Positions 8,305 to 15,045 of a DNA stretch of 64,000 bases are shown here, in pieces. The position numbers were made by a program, and so were the translations under genes. This stretch comes from Candidatus Minthosoma equi (GTDB taxonomy: Bacteria; Bacteroidota; Bacteroidia; Bacteroidales; Bacteroidaceae), in contig JAGHUI010000037.1 of NCBI GenBank assembly GCA_018064885.1, forward strand, positions 1 to 64,000, in the 5' to 3' direction. Every line of letters begins with the position of its first letter. The first letter of the stretch is position 1. Under the pieces are notes generated by a model. It had not been told where the DNA came from, ran no database searches, and worked only from the letters and a program-made list of their open reading frames with translations.

Positions 8305-9339
8305 TTATCTCAACTTATCGCTATACGCCTCAATAGCCTTCTTCGCAATCTCGATAGCCTCATCCATGCTGCACTCCAATGTGCCGCCAGAAGCATTCTT
8401 GTGACCGCCGCCATTGAAGAACTGCGCACACAACTCATTGCAAGGAAAATCATCAACAGAACGTGTTGATACCCTGATCACAGGCTTCTCCGTGTCCTCT
8501 CTGAGTGAAATGCTCAGCTTATGTCCTTTGATTTGCAGAGGCATATTCACAATGCCCTCCATATCTCCCTTGATATACTTGAAATTAGCAAGTTCATCCT
8601 TTGTGATGGCAAAATACGAAGCATGCAAATCTGGCATAACCTGCAGTTTCTCGTACAGCACATAACCTATCAGTCTCAATCTGTCCTGAGAGAAATTGTT
8701 CTGTATTCTGCGGTTTATCAAATCCTTATCAATGCCTTTCCTCAACAATTCACTGATAATTATGAAAATATCAGGCTCATTACTGTTAAATGAGAAAAAG
8801 CCCGTATCGGTTGCCATGCCAGCATACAAATCCTCAGCACCAGCATGAGTCAGAGAATCAATGCCGCCAATAGCATCGAGCACACGGAACACAAGCTCGC
8901 ATGTGCTGCTTGCCTCAGGACGGGAAATGACCAAATCAAACGGAGCCTTATCAGGACCGATATGATGATCAATCAGCAGCTTTTTGCACCTCAGCTTTCC
9001 AACAACATCACCCATCTCGTCAATTCTTGACAGCACATTGAAGTCCATGCAGCACACAAGGTCTGCCTGATTCAGCAGATTATACCCCAACGACTTCTGA
9101 CGGTCAAACAGCACTACCCTTTCGGCATCCTTCATCCAATGAAGGAAATCAGGGAAATAGTTTGGCACAACAACAGACACATTCTTGCCCTTCCTCTTCA
9201 AATACTCATACATCGCCAAAGACGAGCCCATAGCATCGCCATCAGGCGACGTGTGACAAACCACGACCACATTTCTGCACTCAGCAAACAACTTCTTCAA
9301 TGCCGTAGCCTCTTGTCCATTAATCTTCTGTTTCAACAT
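8305..9339 (-). CDS. nrnA: DHH/DHHA1 phosphoesterase, NrnA-like
   Basis: This is a cytoplasmic bifunctional nanoRNase/pAp-phosphatase-type enzyme that degrades 2-5-mer RNAs and 3'-phosphoadenosine 5'-phosphate. The DHH domain shows HTSPDGDAMGSSLA, CCMDFN, the signature LIDHHIGPD and ATDTGFFSF. The DHHA1 domain ends with the glycine-rich FFNGGGHKNASGG. The length (344 aa from ATG 9339) is normal. The frame extends to 9438 but those codons cross the promoter box at 9359-9366, so the shorter start is used. Its 3' end and the spacer to the GH97 gene contain CTCAACTT-type repeats. Confidence 0.88.
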   Translation of the reverse strand: MLKQKINGQEATALKKLFAECRNVVVVCHTSPDGDAMGSSLAMYEYLKRKGKNVSVVVPNYFPDFLHWMKDAERVVLFDRQKSLGYNLLNQADLVCCMDFNVLSRIDEMGDVVGKLRCKKLLIDHHIGPDKAPFDLVISRPEASSTCELVFRVLDAIGGIDSLTHAGAEDLYAGMATDTGFFSFNSNEPDIFIIISELLRKGIDKDLINRRIQNNFSQDRLRLIGYVLYEKLQVMPDLHASYFAITKDELANFKYIKGDMEGIVNMPLQIKGHKLSISLREDTEKPVIRVSTRSVDDFPCNELCAQFFNGGGHKNASGGTLECSMDEAIEIAKKAIEAYSDKLR

Positions 9340-9358
9340 ATTTATTATCAATTTTCCA

Positions 9359-9366
9359 CAAAGGTA
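9359..9366 (-). promoter_or_regulatory. -7 box (TACCTTTG) for the DHH gene
   Basis: TACCTTTG on the minus strand, 20 nt upstream of ATG 9339. Together with the plus-strand box at 9412-9419 it makes a compact divergent promoter. Confidence 0.6.
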
Positions 9367-9411
9367 GATAAAAAAACATAAAATCCGCAACAATGAATGA
9401 AGAAAATATCT

Positions 9412-9419
9412 TAACTTTG
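9412..9419 (+). promoter_or_regulatory. -7 box (TAACTTTG) for the coiled-coil protein-rpe operon
   Basis: TAACTTTG is an exact TAnnTTTG match followed by an A-rich leader. It places transcription start at about 9425 and supports ATG 9450, not ATG 9393, as the start of the next gene. Confidence 0.6.
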
Positions 9420-9449
9420 CAAAAACTAAACCAGACAAGCATTAAAAGC

Positions 9450-10352
9450 ATGGAAGAAAAGCAAAAAAAATCATATTCAGGCATCATCATCGCCATCGTT
9501 GCAGCCATCATCGCCATCGGACTTGGAATATACGCCAGCAGGCTCTATTTCCAACTCGATGAACAGCAGCAGCAGAACAAAGAACTGCAGGAACTCGCCG
9601 AACTTGAAAAGCAAGACATGGCAGAGCAATACAAAGCCTTCGACCAGCAGTATGGCGACCTTCTCAAGTCACAGCTATCCAACGACTCCCTCATAGCGCA
9701 GATAGAAGACGAGCGCCGCCACACCCAGGAACTTCTCGAAGAGCTTGAGCGCACAAAAGCCACAGATGCCACAGAAATCAAACGACTCCGTGCCGAAATA
9801 GCCTCACTCCGCAAAGTGCTCCAAAGCTATATCATGCAAGTCGATTCCCTCAACCGCATCAACCAGACGCTCACAGAAGAGAACACACAGATCAAGGCAC
9901 AAGTGACCGAAGCCAACACACAGATCAGCAACCTCTCCACCGAGCGCAACCAGCTGCGCGACAAAGTTGACATCGCCGCCCAACTCGACGCCACCGCCTT
10001 CTGGGTGACACCAAAGAACAAGAAAAGCAAAGACACCCAGAAAGTCAAGGATGTCAAGAAACTCGCCTTCGGATTCACCATCGTCAAGAACGTCACAGCC
10101 AAGAACGGACAACGCACTGTCTATGCCCGAATCCTCAAGCCTGACAACAGCATCCTCGGCAGCCACGGCACCTTCACCTACGAAGGTACATCAGTAGAAT
10201 ATTCCGAAAAGAAATTCATAGAATACACAGGCGAAGAACAGAAAATCACCATGTATGCCGACATCTCCGAATACCTCGAAGCAGGCACATACAAACTCTT
10301 CATCTTCTGCGACTCCCAAATGATAGGTCAAACCAACTTCACACTGAAATAA
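9450..10352 (+). CDS. membrane-anchored coiled-coil protein
   Basis: I do not recognise a named family. From ATG 9450 the protein has about 300 residues: a short basic cytoplasmic start (MEEKQKKSY), one membrane helix (GIIIAIVAAIIAIGLGIY), a coiled coil of roughly 130 residues rich in Gln, Glu and Leu, and a C-terminal domain of about 110 residues that looks beta-rich (FGFTIVKNVTAKNG, YADISEYLEAGTYKLFIF). The C-terminal domain is probably periplasmic. The stop is 3 nt before rpe, so the two genes are co-transcribed. A scaffold or envelope-spanning role is possible, but nothing in the sequence shows it. Confidence 0.75.
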   Translation: MEEKQKKSYSGIIIAIVAAIIAIGLGIYASRLYFQLDEQQQQNKELQELAELEKQDMAEQYKAFDQQYGDLLKSQLSNDSLIAQIEDERRHTQELLEELERTKATDATEIKRLRAEIASLRKVLQSYIMQVDSLNRINQTLTEENTQIKAQVTEANTQISNLSTERNQLRDKVDIAAQLDATAFWVTPKNKKSKDTQKVKDVKKLAFGFTIVKNVTAKNGQRTVYARILKPDNSILGSHGTFTYEGTSVEYSEKKFIEYTGEEQKITMYADISEYLEAGTYKLFIFCDSQMIGQTNFTLK

Positions 10353-10355
10353 CTT

Positions 10356-11000
10356 ATGCTCATCTCCCCAAGCCTCCTGTCCGCCAACTTCATCGATTTG
10401 AAGTCCGACATAGAAATGATCAACCGTAGTGAAGCCGACTGGCTCCACCTCGACGTAATGGACGGCGTCTTCGTCCCAAACATATCCTTCGGTTTCCCAG
10501 TGCTTCAAGCCGTAGCCAAGCATTGTACAAAACCCCTTGACGTGCATCTCATGATTACAGACCCAGGCAAGTTCACCTCACAGGTTCGCGATCTAGGAGC
10601 CTACATGATGAACGTGCACTACGAAGCCTGTCCGCACCTCCACCGCACCATCCAACAGATACACACCGCTGGCATGAAAGCAGCAGTAACCCTCAATCCA
10701 CACACACCAGTTAGCCTGCTTGAGGACATAATTCAAGATCTTGACATGGTTCTGCTCATGACCGTTAACCCTGGCTTCGGAGGTCAGAAATTCATTCCCC
10801 ACTCCATCCAAAAGGTGCAGGCACTGCGCCAGCTCATACAGCGCACAGGCAGCAAAGCCCTCATCGAAGTAGATGGTGGAGTGAATGCCCAGACAGCCCC
10901 AAGCCTTGCCCAAGCAGGAGTCGATGTGCTCGTTGCAGGCAGCTATGTTTTCGGAGCAGAAAATCCAGAACAAGTTATCAAAGAACTGAAGACATTGTAA
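10356..11000 (+). CDS. rpe: ribulose-phosphate 3-epimerase
   Basis: This enzyme interconverts ribulose 5-phosphate and xylulose 5-phosphate in the pentose phosphate pathway. It is a 214-aa TIM barrel of usual length. Family motifs are ISPSLLSANF, LHLDVMDGVFVPN (metal and catalytic residues), DVHLMI, MTVNPGFGGQKFI and the C-terminal phosphate-binding EVDGGVN with VAGSYVF. The start ATG follows the upstream gene by 3 nt. A remnant of a secreted-protein C-terminus follows the stop in the same frame (11001-11072). Confidence 0.97.
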   Translation: MLISPSLLSANFIDLKSDIEMINRSEADWLHLDVMDGVFVPNISFGFPVLQAVAKHCTKPLDVHLMITDPGKFTSQVRDLGAYMMNVHYEACPHLHRTIQQIHTAGMKAAVTLNPHTPVSLLEDIIQDLDMVLLMTVNPGFGGQKFIPHSIQKVQALRQLIQRTGSKALIEVDGGVNAQTAPSLAQAGVDVLVAGSYVFGAENPEQVIKELKTL

Positions 11001-11072
11001 GAACAACTCCAGAAGGGTCTCAACATCGTTAAGATGTCAGATGGTTCTGTAAAGAAGATCTTGGTTAAGTAA
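11001..11072 (+). pseudogene. remnant C-terminus of a secreted Bacteroidetes protein
   Basis: Directly after the rpe stop, and in the same frame, the sequence reads EQLQKGLNIVKMSDGSVKKI then LVK and a stop. This closely resembles the G-[IV]-x-I-V-K-x-x-[DN]-G-x-x-K-K-I-x-V-K end of the C-terminal tails on many secreted Prevotella and Bacteroides proteins. No start codon or gene body precedes it, so I interpret it as the scar of a deleted gene. The terminator at 11099-11134 may have belonged to that gene. Confidence 0.6.
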
Positions 11073-11098
11073 CACATAATTACATAATCTATTCATAA

Positions 11099-11134
11099 AG
11101 AAGGTTCTCGACACATCGGTTGAGAACCTTCTTT
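11099..11134 (+). terminator. hairpin terminator after rpe
   Basis: Inverted repeat AAGAAGGTTCTC / GAGAACCTTCTT with a 12-nt loop, followed by TCTATTTTCTTT. The stem is nearly the same as that of the alaS terminator at 427-464. Confidence 0.75.
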
Positions 11135-11142
11135 CTATTTTC

Positions 11143-11173
11143 TTTGACAATTAGAATTAATGTGATAACTTTG
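11143..11173 (+). promoter_or_regulatory. Bacteroidetes promoter for comEC (TTTG - 19 nt - TAACTTTG)
   Basis: A -33 element TTTG (11143-11146) and a -7 element TAACTTTG (11166-11173) are separated by exactly 19 nt, a near-ideal match. The comEC ATG follows at 11191. Confidence 0.75.
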
Positions 11174-11190
11174 CAAGCAAAAGCAAAGAC

Positions 11191-12756
11191 ATGATAGACT
11201 GGAATAAACATTCAATTGTTCGCATCTTAATACCATTTATCGTGGGAATGGTGGGAGCAAACATGTTCATTGGACACATGGACATGACTATGTTGTTTGT
11301 CCTTTGCTGCATGCTGCTTGCCATCATGTTCTTTTTCTTAAACAAAAACAACAGAACCTGTATCGTCTTTGGAACCATGAGCATGATTCTGTCTATGCTG
11401 GTTGGCATGTCGCTGTTCACTAACAAATATCAAAGTTTAGAGGAGCAAGTTCCCAAAGATAGCACATGTGCAATAGGAACACTCAGTGAACTGCCAGTCA
11501 AGAAAGCAAAATCGTGGGCTATGAACATTGAGAGAATGGATGGCTCACATATTCTGCTCTATGCTGGCAAGGATTGGGAAGATGAAAATAATGATTCTAT
11601 GCTCTTCAATCAATTGAGCATTGGCGACACAATTGTTGCCAGGACAACTCACATGACTGCAACAAGTCGTGTTAAAGGCGAGTTTCACGATTACAACATG
11701 AGCCTTTTCCACAAAGAAATAGTGGCAACAGCTTATACGCCTCACAACAAATGGGGAGTGATAAGATGCAAGCAAAAATCATGGTGGCAGTTCTCTTCAA
11801 AGGAGATTCAGAATATGCTTCATGAGATATACAAGAAGCATGGTTTGGATAAAGATCAGAGCGACATCATTGAGGCAATGACCTTGGGCAGAAAGGATTT
11901 GATTTCCAAGGACAGGCGTGAGAGCTATGCAGCATCAGGAGTGAGTCATGTGCTTGCTTTATCTGGATTTCATGTCGGGATTATCCTTATTGTTATTCAA
12001 TGGGTATTTTTCCATAACATTGCAATTTGGGGATGGAGACTTATCAGCAATGTTGCAACCATAGCTGCCCTGATACTTTTTGGACATATAGCAGGCATGC
12101 CTCCTTCGTTACAAAGAGCAATAATGATGTGCAGCATACTTCTTTTTTGTCAAACTTTCAACAGAGAATTGCTTTCGCAAAACTCATGTGCATTGACTGC
12201 CATAATAATGCTATGCTGGAATCCCTTCTATATTTTGGACATAGGCTTTCAGCTGTCATTCATATCTGTGTTTGCCATAGGCATATTTTCCAGTATCTTA
12301 AAAAAACTATATGATTGGCGAAGAAAAGTGACAAGCTTTTTATTGAGCATCGCAGCAATCTCATTAATATGCAATATATTCACCATACCTCTTGTTGCTC
12401 ACTATTTTGGCAGAGTTGCCGTAATGGGCATAATCAGCAATCTTGCCGTCACATTCTTTGTATATATAATAATGTGGGGAGCAATAGCCTGGTGGGCTTT
12501 CCTCTGGTGCGAGCCTATAAACAAAATGCTGACAACAGTATTGAACTGGTCAGCATCTACAATGAATGATATTGTTGATCGAATTGCTTCTTTGCCTTTT
12601 GCAACAATAGAGTGGAAACCTGAATGGTGGATAGTTATACTCTGCTACATAATACTATTGATCTTTTCATACAAAATAATCACAATTGTTTCCAAGTCTT
12701 CTTTCCCTTCGCGTAAAACTGCCACAAAACAGAGACATCCACATTCTCGGGAATGA
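11191..12756 (+). CDS. comEC: ComEC/Rec2-family DNA-uptake membrane protein, no metallo-beta-lactamase domain
   Basis: ComEC forms the inner-membrane channel for single-stranded DNA in natural transformation. N-terminal hydrophobic helices are followed by a soluble DUF4131-like segment (about residues 90-200) and then the competence domain with LGRKDLISKDRRESYAASGVSHVLALSGFHVGI, abbreviated here to its key part SGVSHVLALSGFH. The remainder is multiple membrane helices. At 521 aa it lacks the C-terminal metallo-beta-lactamase domain of longer homologues, as do many Bacteroidetes members. Its last 77 nt overlap the convergent GT2 gene, so the final ~25 residues (basic, KTATKQRHPHSRE) may be a read-through extension. 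Confidence 0.85.
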   Translation: MIDWNKHSIVRILIPFIVGMVGANMFIGHMDMTMLFVLCCMLLAIMFFFLNKNNRTCIVFGTMSMILSMLVGMSLFTNKYQSLEEQVPKDSTCAIGTLSELPVKKAKSWAMNIERMDGSHILLYAGKDWEDENNDSMLFNQLSIGDTIVARTTHMTATSRVKGEFHDYNMSLFHKEIVATAYTPHNKWGVIRCKQKSWWQFSSKEIQNMLHEIYKKHGLDKDQSDIIEAMTLGRKDLISKDRRESYAASGVSHVLALSGFHVGIILIVIQWVFFHNIAIWGWRLISNVATIAALILFGHIAGMPPSLQRAIMMCSILLFCQTFNRELLSQNSCALTAIIMLCWNPFYILDIGFQLSFISVFAIGIFSSILKKLYDWRRKVTSFLLSIAAISLICNIFTIPLVAHYFGRVAVMGIISNLAVTFFVYIIMWGAIAWWAFLWCEPINKMLTTVLNWSASTMNDIVDRIASLPFATIEWKPEWWIVILCYIILLIFSYKIITIVSKSSFPSRKTATKQRHPHSRE

Positions 12757-13705
12757 GGGTTTCCTTGCGATTGGATTGTATGCGCTGTCTGTCGGATGTG
12801 AACTGGCTGCGTATCTTCTGATATTCTCTTCTGGCACGAAGGATGGCACGGAAATTGGCAGTATCGCCTTTGAGAAGGAACTGGAGCGAGGCAAGAGTGT
12901 CGAGCAGATGGCGCATGCGCATGACTGGGTGCAAACGGGCTTCTGGCAGGTTCTTGTAGAGCATCAGGAGGTTGTTACGGAAATTAAGGAAGGTCTTGCG
13001 AGGGTTGCCCTGATTGAGCGTGCCGCCACCAAGATGGTAGGCTGTGGACGTGGGCACGCAGACTATGTCTTTTCCCATGAGGCGAAGTCGCCAGCAGAGG
13101 TCTATCTCTTCCATGTGGGCAAAGAATCGTCCGTCAAGTCCTCCGCTTTCTCGCCAGTCTTCGGCTCGAACCATAAGGGCTGCGCCTGTTGCCCAATGGA
13201 GGGAGATGGTGTCGTCATACTGACTATGATCTTCTTCTACAACGCTGAAGATTCTGCCTCGGCAGTATGGATAGCCATAACGGTCGAGGAATCCACCTGC
13301 CGCTCCTGCATATTCGAAGGTATCTGGTGCGTCTCCCTGCGGAACGAGCTTGAGCAACTTCGGCTGACAAGCAGCGCACAGGGGGTGGGTGTCCATATAG
13401 GCGATGAGGGGCGCATCCCATTGGGGCTGGCGTATCTCCACATCGGAGTTGAGAAGCAGGTAATATCTGTACTGCGGCAGCTGGGCAAGAGCACGATTGT
13501 AGCCTTCGGCAAAGCCGTAGTTACGGTCAAGCACAAGGAGGGGCACGTCAGGAAACTGGGTGCGCATGAGCTGGAGCGATCCGTCGGTGGAGGCATTGTC
13601 GGCAACAATGACGTCGCTCTGGCTGTTGAGCAGCACGGTGGGAAGATACTGCTGGAGCATCTTCTCTCCGTTGTAGTTAAGTATGACTATTGCTGATGCT
13701 TTCAT
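12680..13705 (-). CDS. GT2 family glycosyltransferase
   Basis: This is an inverting GT-A glycosyltransferase resembling the rhamnosyl/galactofuranosyl-type GT2 group. It shows ASAIVILNYNG at the N-terminus, VIVADNASTDGS, NYGFAEGYNRAL and the metal-binding YLLLNSDVEI (DxD-like), then ATGAALMVRAEDW and FFAHMEEIDLCWR, which holds the catalytic acidic pair. From ATG 13705 it has 341 residues. The start overlaps the mtaB stop as ATGA, so translation is probably coupled. It is convergent with comEC and overlaps it by 77 nt. Acceptor and sugar donor cannot be read from sequence. Confidence 0.9.
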   Translation of the reverse strand: MKASAIVILNYNGEKMLQQYLPTVLLNSQSDVIVADNASTDGSLQLMRTQFPDVPLLVLDRNYGFAEGYNRALAQLPQYRYYLLLNSDVEIRQPQWDAPLIAYMDTHPLCAACQPKLLKLVPQGDAPDTFEYAGAAGGFLDRYGYPYCRGRIFSVVEEDHSQYDDTISLHWATGAALMVRAEDWRESGGLDGRFFAHMEEIDLCWRLRLMGKDIVCVPTSTAYHLGGGTLNQGNPRKTFLNFRNNLLMLYKNLPEARLHPVMRMRHLLDTLASLQFLLKGDTANFRAILRARREYQKIRSQFTSDRQRIQSNRKETLIPENVDVSVLWQFYAKGKKTWKQL

Positions 13706-15045
13706 TTCACTATTGTTGCACATAAGGCGTCTCCTTCTTCGTTGAATCCTGTGAGAGTGACGTTGACAATCTGATTGTCCAAATCTGGCTGATTGGGGAG
13801 CTCTACACGGATATAGTTGTCTGTAAATCCATTCATGTATGGCTTGCGTGGCGAGGCATGCTCAAGAAGTGCTGGACGCTGTGTGCCGATGAACTGTGCG
13901 TAGAATTCGTGCAGTTTCTGCTGAGAGACGTGCAGGAGCTGCTGGCTGCGCTGATGCTTGTCGTGCGGACTTACGGTGTATGGTATGTCGAGTGCTTTGG
14001 TGCCTGGACGCTCGGAATAGGAGAACACGTGAAGCTGGGAGATGGGCAGACTTTCTATGAACTGGCGCGCCTGCTCGAAGTATTCTGGCGTCTCTCCTCG
14101 TGTGCCGACAATGACATCAACACCTATGAAGGCATCGGGCATGACCTGCTTGATTTTCTCTACCTTATGACGGAAGAGTGCTGTGTCATACTTACGATGC
14201 ATGAGGCGCAGCACTTCATCAGAGCCACTCTGCAGTGGGACATGGAAATGCGGCATGAAGGCACGCGACTGGGCACAGAAATCAATAATCTCGTCTGTGA
14301 GAAGGTTGGGCTCTATGCTGGAAATGCGGTAGCGCTCTATGCCTTCCACGCTGTCAAGCGCCTTGACCAGATCGAAGAATGTCTCGCCTGTGCTCCTGCC
14401 AAAATCGCCAATGTTCACTCCTGTGATCACGATTTCCTTTCCTCCTTCATGAGCGACCTGCTCTGCCTGTGCCACCATTGAGGCTATGCTGCCGTTGCGG
14501 CTTCTGCCTCGGGCAATGGGAATGGTGCAGTAGGTACAGAAGTAGTTGCAGCCATCCTGCACCTTAAGGAAATAGCGAGTGCGGTCGCCACGAGAGCATG
14601 AGGGTGCAAAAGATCTAATGTCCTTGAGGGGAGAATGGAGCGTGGAATGCTGAGGGGCGAGTGTGCCTTGCTGCTTGTGAGAGAATCCCTCCATGATGTG
14701 CTCTATGAGTGAGGCTTTCTCTTCTGCTCCCACCACCATGTCAACACCTGTAGTGTCGATTATCTCCTGCGGTTTGAGCTGAGCATAGCATCCTGTGACG
14801 ATGACGAATGCGCCTGGATGCTGCTTGACGAGGCGATGAATGGCTTGACGGCATTTGTGGTCTGCCATTTCTGTGACACTGCAGGTGTTGACGAGGCAGA
14901 TATCTGCCACCTCGTCCTTGCCTGCCTTTGTGACACCATAGCGTTGAAGTGCCTGCGCCACGCTGCTGGTTTCTGCAAAATTGAGTTTGCAACCAAGAGT
15001 GAAGAAGGCTGCTTTCTTACCTTGTAGTATGCTTGAATCTATCAT
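13702..15045 (-). CDS. mtaB: tRNA t6A methylthiotransferase MtaB
   Basis: This radical-SAM methylthiotransferase converts t6A37 to ms2t6A37 in tRNAs. The N-terminal UPF0004 domain has FFTLGCKLNFAE, NTCSVTEMAD and VTGCYAQL, giving the three cysteines of the auxiliary cluster. The radical-SAM motif is CNYFCTYCTIP (CxxxCxxC), and a TRAM-like end follows (YIRVELPNQPDLDNQIVNV). The 447-aa length is normal. Residues about 127-142 (TLAPQHSTLHSPLKD) are encoded by a heptameric repeat and look like an in-frame insertion. The start overlaps the upstream pectinesterase stop as ATGA and the stop overlaps the GT2 start, so it is embedded in the tail of the pectin operon. Confidence 0.93.
   Translation of the reverse strand: MIDSSILQGKKAAFFTLGCKLNFAETSSVAQALQRYGVTKAGKDEVADICLVNTCSVTEMADHKCRQAIHRLVKQHPGAFVIVTGCYAQLKPQEIIDTTGVDMVVGAEEKASLIEHIMEGFSHKQQGTLAPQHSTLHSPLKDIRSFAPSCSRGDRTRYFLKVQDGCNYFCTYCTIPIARGRSRNGSIASMVAQAEQVAHEGGKEIVITGVNIGDFGRSTGETFFDLVKALDSVEGIERYRISSIEPNLLTDEIIDFCAQSRAFMPHFHVPLQSGSDEVLRLMHRKYDTALFRHKVEKIKQVMPDAFIGVDVIVGTRGETPEYFEQARQFIESLPISQLHVFSYSERPGTKALDIPYTVSPHDKHQRSQQLLHVSQQKLHEFYAQFIGTQRPALLEHASPRKPYMNGFTDNYIRVELPNQPDLDNQIVNVTLTGFNEEGDALCATIVK
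14625..14660. repeat. heptameric repeat inside mtaB
   Basis: Read on the minus strand, heptads CTCAGCA, TTCCACG, CTCCATT and CTCCCCT follow each other. They encode the low-complexity HSTLHSPLK stretch of MtaB. Confidence 0.5.

Noticed and set aside
7658-8404. 248-codon open frame on the plus strand
   Set aside because: It is antisense to the GH97 gene and lacks any domain or promoter box.
12686-13696. 336-codon open frame on the plus strand
   Set aside because: It is antisense to the GT2 gene, whose motifs are clear. The frame is open only because of codon bias in the real gene.
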